Positions 14,663-22,619 of a stretch of 64,000 bases of DNA are shown here, in pieces. Below the pieces are notes generated by a model. That model saw nothing but the letters and a program-made list of their open reading frames with translations. It was not told where the DNA came from and made no database searches. Every line of letters begins with the position of its first letter. The stretch's first letter is position 1. A program made the translations under genes and the position numbers. The stretch is taken from positions 248,001 to 312,000 of the forward strand of contig BMTH01000008.1 in the NCBI GenBank assembly GCA_014649575.1, written 5' to 3'. This DNA is from Streptomyces griseoincarnatus. GTDB taxonomy: Bacteria; Actinomycetota; Actinomycetes; Streptomycetales; Streptomycetaceae.

Positions 14663-17490
14663 CGCGGACCTCCTTGCTTCGCGTCGTCGGCCGTGGCCAT
14701 CTCCTGACCGAGTGAGACGCCCACCGCCGACAACAGCTCGAGGACGACGCCGACGACGAGCAGGTAGACGCCGACGTCGAAGAACAGACTGGTCGCGAAC
14801 TTCACCGTGCCCACCACCGGCGGATGAAGCGTCACCACCGCACTCTCCAGGGGCGTACCGCCGAGGACGAGCGGGAACAGCCCCACGGCGGCGGCGAGCA
14901 GCAGCCCCACGCCCGCGACCACGCCTGCCGGCACCCGTACGGCGGCTCCGAGATCGGCGCGTCCGCCCACCAGGTACCGCAGGACGAACGCCTGGGCCGC
15001 CACCAGGCCGCCGGCGAACCCGCCGCCGGGACGGTAGTGCCCGGAGAACAGCAGGAACAGCGAGAACACCAGGATGGAGGGGAACAGCAGCCGGGTGGCC
15101 ACCTCCAGCAGGACCGACCGCTCGCCGCCCGGCCGCTCGTGCGCGCCGGGCAGCCAGGTGCGCGCAGGCTCGTCCCAGTGCGCCGTGGGGAACAGGCCGC
15201 CCTGTCCCGCGTCGGACGGGTTCGCCCGCCGGCGACCGTCCACCCGGACCAGGCTGACGACACCGGCCGCGGCCACCAGCAGCACCGAGATCTCCCCCAG
15301 CGTGTCGAGCGCGCGGAAGTCGACGATGATCGCGTTGACGATGTTCTCGGCGCCGGCCTCCTCCATGTGGCGCGCGTATCCCGACGAGATCGCCGGGGCC
15401 GTGCGCGCGGCCGACGCCACCAACGCGAAGCCGGTGACGAAGACACCCACGGCACCGGCCACCGCGGCGCGTATCAGGCGCACCCGGGGTCTCGTCCAAC
15501 CGGGGCTGAACCGGGCCGGCATCCGGCGCAGCACCAGGACCACCACGACCAGCGTCATGGTCTCCACGAGGAACTGTGTCAGTGCCAGATCCGGCGCGCC
15601 TCGCACCAGGAACACCCCGGCCACGCCGTAACCGACGGCGCCGGCCAACAGGATTCCGGTCAGCCGGTGCCGTGTGCCCACCGCCGCGGCGGACGCCACC
15701 AGCACCACCACGGCCAGGAACGGTTCCGCGGGGGACCACCACGGCAGCGGGGAGCCCAGCGGAGGCGCCCCGGCCACCAGCGCCGCGCCGGGCACCACCA
15801 CCACGGTCGTCAGCAGCACCGCCAGGTAGAGCGGCAACGAGCCGACCTGCGTATGCCGCGTCACGGCCGAGGCCAGCCCGCCGACCCCCATGACCACACG
15901 GTCGAACACGCGCTGCACATCGGGCAGACGGGGCAGGGCAGGCAACGAACGTCTGCCCAGGTGCACCAGCCCGCCCAGCGTCAGTGTGAGTGCCGACAGG
16001 CCCAGCACCGGCGTGAAGCCGTGCCACAGGGACAGCTTGTACGGCCCGTCAGGCCCCGGGGGGTAGACGTCGGCGTAGGCGGTCGCGAGGGCTGCCGTCC
16101 CCGGGTAGCCCACGCCCAGGGCCAGGCCCGCGCCCGCCAGTACGGCCACCGGGGCGACGAATCCGGGCTCCGGACGCTCCGCCCGGTGCGCCGCCTCTCC
16201 GGGGTGCCCGCCGAAGGCCCCCTGCACGAACCGTGCGGCGTACGCCACGGTCAGCGCGGAGCCGATCACGAGCACCACCGTCAGCTGTTCATGCCCGTCG
16301 AGCCGGGTGCCGTGCAGGAAGGCGTCGAAGTACGCCTCCTTGCCGAGGTACCCGACCAGGGGCGGGATGCCGGCCATCGAGGCGGCGGCGAGCACCGTGA
16401 CCGCGAAGAGCGCGGGCATGCGGCGCCCCAGGCCCGACAGTTCCCGGATGTCCCGCGTCCCCGCCCGGTGGTCCAGGATCCCGACCGACAGGAACAGCGC
16501 CGACTTGAACGCGGCGTGCGCGAGCAGCATCACCACCCCGGCCAGAGCGGCGGTCCGCGTCCCGGTCCCCAAGAGGGTGACGAGCAGGCCCAATTCACTG
16601 ATGGTGCCGTAGGCCAGCAGCAGTTTCAGGTCGGTCGCGCGCAGCGCGCGCCACGCGGCCAGCACCATCGTGGTCAGGCCCACCGCGAGCACCATCGGCC
16701 GCCACGGCGCCACCTCCGCCAGTGCGGGCGCCAGCCGGGCGACCAGGTACACCCCGGCCTTGACCATCGCGGCCGCGTGCAGATAGGCGCTCACCGGCGT
16801 GGGCGCCACCATGGCCGCGGGCAGCCAGCCGTGCAGCGGCATCTGCGCGGACTTGGCGAACACCCCGATCAGGACGAGCACCACGGCGGCGGACACCGCG
16901 CCGCCCCGCGGCGGGTCCGCGAGGATCGCGGAGATCCGGTACGTCCCGGCCGTCTGCCCGAGCACGACCAGACCGAGCAGCATGACCAGGCCGCCGGCCG
17001 CGGTCACCAGCAGTGCCTGCCGGGCGGCGCGCCGCTCCTCTTCGCCCTCCCCACGCCCCGCGACGAGCAGGAAGGAGGCGACCGTCGTCAGTTCCCAGAA
17101 CACGTACAGCACGAAGACGTTGTCGGCCAGGACCAGGCCGGTCATCGCTCCGGCGAAGGCCAGCAGCAGCGCGGCCTGACGGGCGGCGTCCTGCTCGACG
17201 TAGTACCGGCAGTACAGCAGGACCATGACGCCGACGCCGGCGACGATCCACAGCATGAGCAGGGCCAGCGGGTCGAGCCGCAGGTCGACCGTCAGTCCCA
17301 GCGACGGGGCCCACGACAGGGTCTCCCGGTACTCCTCGCCGTCCAGGACGCTCGCGGCCCGCGTGCCCGCCCAGACCACCGTCGCCAGCGGCACGAGGGC
17401 CGCCACCGCCCACACCGCACGGCCGAGTCTCGGCTGCCACCACGGGACGGCCGCTGCGACCGCCGCGTAAGCGGCCAGCAGGAACAGCAC
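14659..17490 (-). CDS. mrpA: Mrp-type Na+/H+ antiporter subunit A fused to subunit B
   Basis: A 943-residue protein starting the operon. The NuoL-like MrpA region includes VFWELTTVASFLLVAGRGEG, FAKSAQMPLHGWLPAAMVAP, YLHAAAMVKAGVYLVAR and LLAYGTISELGLLVTLLG. A NuoJ-like section follows (RGAPDLALTQFLVETMTLVV and DTLGEISVLL). The last 150 residues are MrpB (LLFPSILVFSLFLLFSGHYR, PGGGFAGGLVAAQAFVLRYL), so mrpB is fused here, which explains why no separate mrpB exists. GTG 17490 has an AGGAG site nine bases upstream. The complex exports Na+ (or other cations) in exchange for protons, supporting pH and salt homeostasis. Confidence 0.94.
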   Translation of the reverse strand: MLFLLAAYAAVAAAVPWWQPRLGRAVWAVAALVPLATVVWAGTRAASVLDGEEYRETLSWAPSLGLTVDLRLDPLALLMLWIVAGVGVMVLLYCRYYVEQDAARQAALLLAFAGAMTGLVLADNVFVLYVFWELTTVASFLLVAGRGEGEEERRAARQALLVTAAGGLVMLLGLVVLGQTAGTYRISAILADPPRGGAVSAAVVLVLIGVFAKSAQMPLHGWLPAAMVAPTPVSAYLHAAAMVKAGVYLVARLAPALAEVAPWRPMVLAVGLTTMVLAAWRALRATDLKLLLAYGTISELGLLVTLLGTGTRTAALAGVVMLLAHAAFKSALFLSVGILDHRAGTRDIRELSGLGRRMPALFAVTVLAAASMAGIPPLVGYLGKEAYFDAFLHGTRLDGHEQLTVVLVIGSALTVAYAARFVQGAFGGHPGEAAHRAERPEPGFVAPVAVLAGAGLALGVGYPGTAALATAYADVYPPGPDGPYKLSLWHGFTPVLGLSALTLTLGGLVHLGRRSLPALPRLPDVQRVFDRVVMGVGGLASAVTRHTQVGSLPLYLAVLLTTVVVVPGAALVAGAPPLGSPLPWWSPAEPFLAVVVLVASAAAVGTRHRLTGILLAGAVGYGVAGVFLVRGAPDLALTQFLVETMTLVVVVLVLRRMPARFSPGWTRPRVRLIRAAVAGAVGVFVTGFALVASAARTAPAISSGYARHMEEAGAENIVNAIIVDFRALDTLGEISVLLVAAAGVVSLVRVDGRRRANPSDAGQGGLFPTAHWDEPARTWLPGAHERPGGERSVLLEVATRLLFPSILVFSLFLLFSGHYRPGGGFAGGLVAAQAFVLRYLVGGRADLGAAVRVPAGVVAGVGLLLAAAVGLFPLVLGGTPLESAVVTLHPPVVGTVKFATSLFFDVGVYLLVVGVVLELLSAVGVSLGQEMATADDAKQGGPR

Positions 17491-17700
17491 CGCACCAACT
17501 CCTCCGCGAACGCTTCGGCCCGCCGATCCATGCTCGGCTCGTCCTCCCAGGTCTCAGGAGCCCTATCCCGGCCGACGGCCGTGGGTACCCGGCGGCGCGG
17601 CAATCAATACCTCAGGTGTGGCAGACGGGCGCATCCCCCGCCCGGGGCCCGGAGGGGGTCGTGTCCGACGGCGGAACCGCCACCGGGTGCGGCAAGCGGA

Positions 17701-18210
17701 TCAGGTCGCGGTGACGGCGGCACGCGCGAGAGCCGCCGTCTCCTGCGGCGTACCGTCGATCGGGACGGCCGACCCCGTCTCGTCGTCGCCCAGTGGTTCA
17801 AAGTCGGCGAGCTGTGTACGGAGCAGCTCGGGCGGCATGAAGTGGCCCCGCCGCGCGGTGATCCGTGCGGCGATCAGCTCGGGCGAGCCGTCGAGGTGGA
17901 GGAAGAAGACGCGCGGTGCGGCGGAGGCCAGACGGGCACGGTAGCGGCGCTTGAGCGCCGAGCATGCCACCACGCCTCCGCCGTCCGCATGGCCGGCCAG
18001 CCACCGTGCGATCTCGTCCAGCCAGGGGCGGCGGTCCTCGTCGTCGAGCGGGTGGCCCGCTCGCATCTTCGCCACATTGGCCGCGGGGTGGAAATCGTCC
18101 CCTTCGGCGTAAGGGACGTCGAGGTGCCGTGCCAGCAGCCGGCCCACCGTGGTCTTCCCCGAACCGGACACGCCCATGACGACGACCAAGGGAGCAGTGT
18201 GGTGAGACAT
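17701..18210 (-). CDS. gntK: Gluconokinase
   Basis: A 169-residue cytosolic kinase that phosphorylates gluconate to 6-phosphogluconate. The Walker A motif GVSGSGKTTVG lies near residue 13. The GntK pattern follows: YAEGDDFHPAANVAKMRAGH, DDEDRRPWLDEIARWL, CSALKRRYRARL, FLHLDGS and ARRGHFMPPELLRTQLADFE. The length is typical for GntK. It lies directly downstream of a glucose 1-dehydrogenase gene on the same strand (28-bp gap), making a two-step direct route from glucose through gluconate into the pentose phosphate pathway. Confidence 0.93.
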   Translation of the reverse strand: MSHHTAPLVVVMGVSGSGKTTVGRLLARHLDVPYAEGDDFHPAANVAKMRAGHPLDDEDRRPWLDEIARWLAGHADGGGVVACSALKRRYRARLASAAPRVFFLHLDGSPELIAARITARRGHFMPPELLRTQLADFEPLGDDETGSAVPIDGTPQETAALARAAVTAT

Positions 18211-18238
18211 CCAGGACCCTTCCTTCGTACCGTGCCGC

Positions 18239-19285
18239 CTACAGCTCGATGACCACCTTGACGTCGTCAGGTCGCGGTGCGAACGCCTCCTTCGCGCGCT
18301 CCAGCGGCACCCGCCGGGTGATCAGGCGCTCGAGCCACGACCTGTCGGCCCGTGACAGCGCCTCGGCGGCCTGACGGTAGTGGCGCAGGTTGGCGTTGAC
18401 CGAGCCCACCACCGCGTCGTTCTGCAGGACGATCTCCCGGTTGAGGGCCCCCGCGTCCACCGTCATTCTGCGGCCGGCGGGTGACACACCGGTCAGGCAC
18501 ACCACTCCGTAGGGCGCCGTGCCCGTCAGCGAGGCGAGGACGGGCTCGTTCGCGCCCGTGGCTTCGACGACGACGTCCGGGCGCACGGCGGAGACGACCC
18601 GCCCGGCGTCCTCCGCGTGGTAGGTGGCGCCCAATTCCCGGACCAGGGCGGGCTTGAGCCCATCGGTCACCCGGTCGAGAACATGCACCTCCAGTCCGCG
18701 CTGTGTCCCCAGGAGGGCGGCGAGCAGCCCGATGGGCCCCGCTCCCGTCACCAGGGCGCGACGGGGCTCGAACCACGAACGGCCACCGACACGCTCGACC
18801 TGCTCCCACGCCTTCGCCACCACGGTGGCCGGTTCCATGAGCACACCGACGCGCTCCAGACGCGGGTCCAGCTTGACCGCGTAGCCAGCTTCCACGCGCC
18901 ACATCTGTGCGCCGTAACCGTCGATCTCCTTGATACCGCGTTCGGTGTAGCGGCCGTTGCGGCACATGTCGAACTCCCCGCGCGCGCAGGCCCCGCACGG
19001 TTCGGGGTCCGGTCGGCGCACCACCCCGGCGACGAGGTCACCGGCCGAGAAGCCGCTGTCGGGCGGCGCCTGCCGCACCCTCCCGAGGGACTCGTGCCCC
19101 AGCACCAGCCGTTCACGGCCCGGCGGGGCCCAGCCGTACTCGCCCCGGGCGATCTCCCTGTCCGTTCCGCACACCCCCACCGCCAGGCCCCGCACCAGCA
19201 GCTCGCCGTCGGCGGGGACGGGGTCGGGCACCTCCCGCACCTCCAGGGAATCCTTCTCGCCGGGTCGCACGGTCAGTGCACGCAT
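18239..19285 (-). CDS. Glucose 1-dehydrogenase, MDR family
   Basis: A 348-residue medium-chain dehydrogenase. Zinc-site residues are seen in VGVCGTDREIARGEYG and LGHESLG, and the structural Cys cluster in PEPCGACARGEFDMCRNG. The Rossmann fold is ALVTGAGPIGLLAALLG. The motifs GIKEIDGYGAQMW and LMEPATVVAKAWEQ match the glucose dehydrogenase C-terminal (Glu_dehyd_C) group that oxidises D-glucose with NAD(P)+ to gluconolactone. ATG 19285 is used. The pairing with gluconokinase supports the assignment. A related sugar dehydrogenase activity is possible. Confidence 0.85.
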   Translation of the reverse strand: MRALTVRPGEKDSLEVREVPDPVPADGELLVRGLAVGVCGTDREIARGEYGWAPPGRERLVLGHESLGRVRQAPPDSGFSAGDLVAGVVRRPDPEPCGACARGEFDMCRNGRYTERGIKEIDGYGAQMWRVEAGYAVKLDPRLERVGVLMEPATVVAKAWEQVERVGGRSWFEPRRALVTGAGPIGLLAALLGTQRGLEVHVLDRVTDGLKPALVRELGATYHAEDAGRVVSAVRPDVVVEATGANEPVLASLTGTAPYGVVCLTGVSPAGRRMTVDAGALNREIVLQNDAVVGSVNANLRHYRQAAEALSRADRSWLERLITRRVPLERAKEAFAPRPDDVKVVIEL

Positions 19286-19641
19286 CGCCCACCTCGTTCC
19301 TCACACCACGCGGCGCCTCATGCCGAGCGCGCCGCCGTCCGCCGTCCGCCGTCCGCCCGGGGCTTCGGTGAACTCCTCCAGATACGGAGACCCCGACTCC
19401 CACCCGGGCACCCTTCCCCTACCGAGGTCCATGTCAGAGTGCCCGCTCCGAGCGCATCATGCTCAACGGTCCACCCGTCACTGTGGGGCTGGACGCGTCA
19501 CGGGTCCGCTTCGCGAGGTCCACGTTTCCCTCGGGGCGGCACGGTTACCCATGGAAGAGCCTGCCTCGCGCGCCCCTGTGCGCACCCCGGACCGGGGCAC
19601 CGGGACAGTCGCTCACCGACGGGATCAGAAACGGAGTGTCC
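19286..19641. other. Divergent promoter region with GCCGTCC repeat
   Basis: This 356-bp spacer lies between glucose dehydrogenase (leftward) and the TPP-enzyme gene (rightward). It contains three tandem GCCGTCC copies at 19334-19354. The TPP-enzyme frame stays open upstream to 19459, but that stretch has no family similarity and ATG 19642 has its own CGGAG site. I see no other gene. Confidence 0.5.
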
Positions 19642-21486
19642 ATGGCCAGCACGAAGGTGTCCGACTACATTCTCCAGCGGCTGCGCGAGTGGGACGTCGA
19701 CCACGTGTTCGCCTACGCCGGCGACGGCATCAACGGTCTGCTGGCGGCCTGGGGACGGGCGGACAACAAGCCGAAGTTCGTCCAGGCCCGGCACGAGGAG
19801 ATGGCGGCCTTCCAGGCCGTCGGGTACGCCAAGTTCTCCGGCAAGGTGGGTGTCTGTGCCGCCACCTCGGGTCCCGGCGCGATCCACCTGCTGAACGGGC
19901 TGTACGACGCCAAGCTGGACCACGTGCCCGTGGTGGCGCTGGTGGGGCAGACCAACCGCAGCGCCATGGGCGGCTCCTACCAGCAGGAAATCGACCTCGC
20001 GAGTCTCTACAAGGATGTCGCCTCCGACTTCTGCGAGACCGCGACAGTGCCCGAGCAGCTGCCGAACCTCATCGACCGCGCGTTCCGCACCGCCTACGCC
20101 AAGCGCACCGTGACGGCGATCATCCTGCCCGGTGACGTGCAGGAGCTGGACTACAGCCCGCCCACGCACGCCTTCAAGATGGTGCCGTCCAGCCTGGGGC
20201 TGGGACGGTACGCGCCGGTGCCGTCCGACGAGGACCTGCAGCGGGCCGCCGATGTGCTGAACGCGGGCGAGAAGGTCGCCGTGCTGATCGGGCAGGGCGC
20301 CCGCGGCGCCCGCGAGGAGGTCGAGCGGCTGGCCGACGTGCTCGGTGCCGGGGTGGCGAAGGCGCTGCTCGGCAAGGACGCCCTGCCCGACGACCTGCCC
20401 TACGTCACCGGCGCCATCGGACTGCTGGGCACCCGCCCCTCCTACGAGCTGATGCAGGAGTGCGACACCCTGCTGATGATCGGCTCCAGCTTCCCGTACA
20501 CGCAGTTCATGCCGGAGCTGGACCAGGCGCGGGCCGTGCAGATCGACATCGACCCGCACATGATCGGCCTGCGCTACCCCAACGAGGTGAACCTGGTCGG
20601 CGACGCCCGGGAGACCCTGCGGCGGCTGCTCCCCCGCCTGCACCGCAAGCAGGACCGGACCTGGCGGGAGCAGGTCGAGAAGAACGTCGCCCGCTGGTGG
20701 GAGGTCATGCAGCGCCGCGCCGCCGTCAGCGCCGACCCGATCAACCCCGAGTACGTCGTCCACGCCCTGGACGGCAAGTTGCCCGACGACGTGATCCTCG
20801 CCGCCGACTCCGGCTCGTCCGCCAACTGGTACGCCCGGCACCTGCGGCTGCGCGGCCGCATGCGCGGGTCCCTGTCCGGCACCCTGGCCACCATGGGGCC
20901 CGGCGTGCCCTACGCCATCGGCGCGAAGTTCGCCCATCCCGACCGGCCCGCCATCGCGCTGGTCGGTGACGGCGCCATGCAGATGAACGGCATGATGGAG
21001 ATGGTCACCGCCGCGAAGTACTACCGCGAGTGGTCCGACCCCCGGCTGATCGTCGCCGTGCTGAACAACGGCGACCTCAACCAGGTCACCTGGGAGATGC
21101 GCGCCATGTCCGGCGCCCCCCAGTTCGAGGAGTCGCAGCACATCCCCGACCTGCCGTACGCGGACATCGCGCAGCGCATCGGCCTGGACGGCGTCCGGGT
21201 GGAGAAGCCCAAGCACGTCGAGGACGCCTGGGACCGGGCACTCGCCGCCGACCGGCCGTTCGTCATCGACTTCCGCACCGACCCGGCCGTCCCGCCCATC
21301 CCGCCGCACGCGGAGCTGGATCAGATCGAGGCGGCGGCCACCGCGATCCTCAAGGGCGACAGCGACCGCGGCTCCATGGTGAAACAGGGCCTCAAGGCCA
21401 AGGTGCAGGAGATGCTGCCCGGCACCCGCCACCGCGACGACCGGCCCGGTGCCGGACCGCACGACAGCACCGAAGGGAACAAGTGA
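19642..21486 (+). CDS. Thiamine-pyrophosphate-dependent enzyme (pyruvate oxidase/acetolactate synthase family)
   Basis: A 614-residue TPP enzyme. The N-terminal Pyr domain has VFAYAGDGINGLL and the catalytic Glu in ARHEEMAAFQAVGYAK; the middle domain has VAVLIGQGARGA and SSFPYTQFMPE. The C-terminal PP domain carries the TPP/Mg motif from LVGDGAMQMNGMMEM to VLNNGDLNQVTWE. FAD is plausible for the pyruvate-oxidase branch but not certain. The exact substrate is not given by sequence; homologues are often labelled only as thiamine pyrophosphate-requiring protein. It is the first of three overlapping genes (GTGA with the next), so a role in sugar-acid or glucan-derived carbon metabolism is an inference from context. 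Confidence 0.85.
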   Translation: MASTKVSDYILQRLREWDVDHVFAYAGDGINGLLAAWGRADNKPKFVQARHEEMAAFQAVGYAKFSGKVGVCAATSGPGAIHLLNGLYDAKLDHVPVVALVGQTNRSAMGGSYQQEIDLASLYKDVASDFCETATVPEQLPNLIDRAFRTAYAKRTVTAIILPGDVQELDYSPPTHAFKMVPSSLGLGRYAPVPSDEDLQRAADVLNAGEKVAVLIGQGARGAREEVERLADVLGAGVAKALLGKDALPDDLPYVTGAIGLLGTRPSYELMQECDTLLMIGSSFPYTQFMPELDQARAVQIDIDPHMIGLRYPNEVNLVGDARETLRRLLPRLHRKQDRTWREQVEKNVARWWEVMQRRAAVSADPINPEYVVHALDGKLPDDVILAADSGSSANWYARHLRLRGRMRGSLSGTLATMGPGVPYAIGAKFAHPDRPAIALVGDGAMQMNGMMEMVTAAKYYREWSDPRLIVAVLNNGDLNQVTWEMRAMSGAPQFEESQHIPDLPYADIAQRIGLDGVRVEKPKHVEDAWDRALAADRPFVIDFRTDPAVPPIPPHAELDQIEAAATAILKGDSDRGSMVKQGLKAKVQEMLPGTRHRDDRPGAGPHDSTEGNK

Positions 21487-22619
21487 CGCACCCGGCACCG
21501 TCGGCACGGCCACTCCATGACGGACCTGCCGTTGAGCACCTGTCCGTCTCCGTGTACCGCGTCCCCACCGACTTTCCGGGCGGGGACGCCACCCTCGCCT
21601 GGGACGCCACCACCCTCGTCCTGGTGGAAGTCACCGCGGCCGGCCACACCGGTCTCGGCTGGACCTACGGATCGGCCGCCACCGCACCGGTGGTCCGTGA
21701 CGAACTGTCCGGCCTCGTCACCGGGCACGACGCCTTCGACGTCCCCGCCGCGGGCGACCGCATGAGCCGCGCCGTGCGCAACACCGGACGGCCGGGCATC
21801 GCCGCCGGCGCGATCTCCGCCGTCGACACCGCCCTGTGGGATCTCAAGGCCCGCCTGCTCGGGCTTCCCCTGGTCAGGCTGCTCGGTGCGGCCCGTACCG
21901 AGGTCGCGGTGTACGGCAGCGGCGGCCTCACCCCGTACGACGACACCCAGCTCGAACGGCAACTGCGCGGGTGGACCGAGCAGGGCGTCGACCGAGTGAA
22001 GATCAAGATCGGGGAGTCCTGGGGACGCGAGGAGTCCCGCGACCTGCACCGGACCCGCCTGGCCCGCAAGGTCGTTGGCGACGCGGCGGACCTGTACGTC
22101 GACGCGAACGGCGGCTACACCCGCAAACAGGCGGTGCGCATGGCCGGGGCCATGGCCGACTCGGGTGTCACCTGGCTGGAGGAGCCCGTCTCCTCGGACG
22201 ACCTCGCGGGGCTGCGCGTGGTCCGCGACGCGGTCGCCGCCGACGTCACCGCCGGCGAGTACGGCTACGACCTGCCGTACCTGACCCGGATGGCCGCCTC
22301 GGGAGCCGTCGACTGCCTCCAGGCCGACGTCACCCGGTGCGGAGGCATCACCGTGTGGCTGCGCGCCGCCGCCGTCGCCGAAGGTCTCGGCCTGCACCTC
22401 TCCGGCCACTGTGCTCCGCACCTGCACGCCCACGTCGCCGCAGCCGTGCCCAACACGCGCCACCTGGAGTGGTTCCACGACCACGTCCGCGTCGAGAACC
22501 TGCTGTTCCACGGCACCCTCGACCCGGACGGCGGCACCGTCACCCCCGGCGCCTCCGGCGAACCGGGCCACGGACTCGCGCTGAACCGGACGGCCGCCGA
22601 ACGCTTCCGCACCGGATGA
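21483..22619 (+). CDS. Enolase-superfamily enzyme (mandelate racemase/muconate lactonizing subgroup)
   Basis: A 378-residue enzyme of the mandelate-racemase-like group, which abstracts a proton alpha to a carboxylate; members include sugar-acid dehydratases. Active-site landmarks: RVKIKIGE (Lys-x-Lys), the metal ligands in LYVDANGGYT, WLEEPVSSDD and TAGEYGYD, and the late His in LHLSGHCAPHLHAHV. GTG 21483 overlaps the preceding stop (GTGA) and the stop overlaps the GH15 gene (ATGA), so the three proteins are probably made in fixed ratio. With a TPP enzyme next to it, a sugar-acid dehydration route is plausible but unproven. Confidence 0.87.
   Translation: MTHPAPSARPLHDGPAVEHLSVSVYRVPTDFPGGDATLAWDATTLVLVEVTAAGHTGLGWTYGSAATAPVVRDELSGLVTGHDAFDVPAAGDRMSRAVRNTGRPGIAAGAISAVDTALWDLKARLLGLPLVRLLGAARTEVAVYGSGGLTPYDDTQLERQLRGWTEQGVDRVKIKIGESWGREESRDLHRTRLARKVVGDAADLYVDANGGYTRKQAVRMAGAMADSGVTWLEEPVSSDDLAGLRVVRDAVAADVTAGEYGYDLPYLTRMAASGAVDCLQADVTRCGGITVWLRAAAVAEGLGLHLSGHCAPHLHAHVAAAVPNTRHLEWFHDHVRVENLLFHGTLDPDGGTVTPGASGEPGHGLALNRTAAERFRTG

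Noticed and set aside
14824-18252. 1142-codon open frame opposite mrpA and gntK
   Set aside because: Gln/His/Arg-rich nonsense composition opposite six well-supported mrp genes and gntK.
19334-19354. GCCGTCC x3 as CRISPR-like or operator array
   Set aside because: Direct abutting 7-mers without spacers; a simple slippage repeat.
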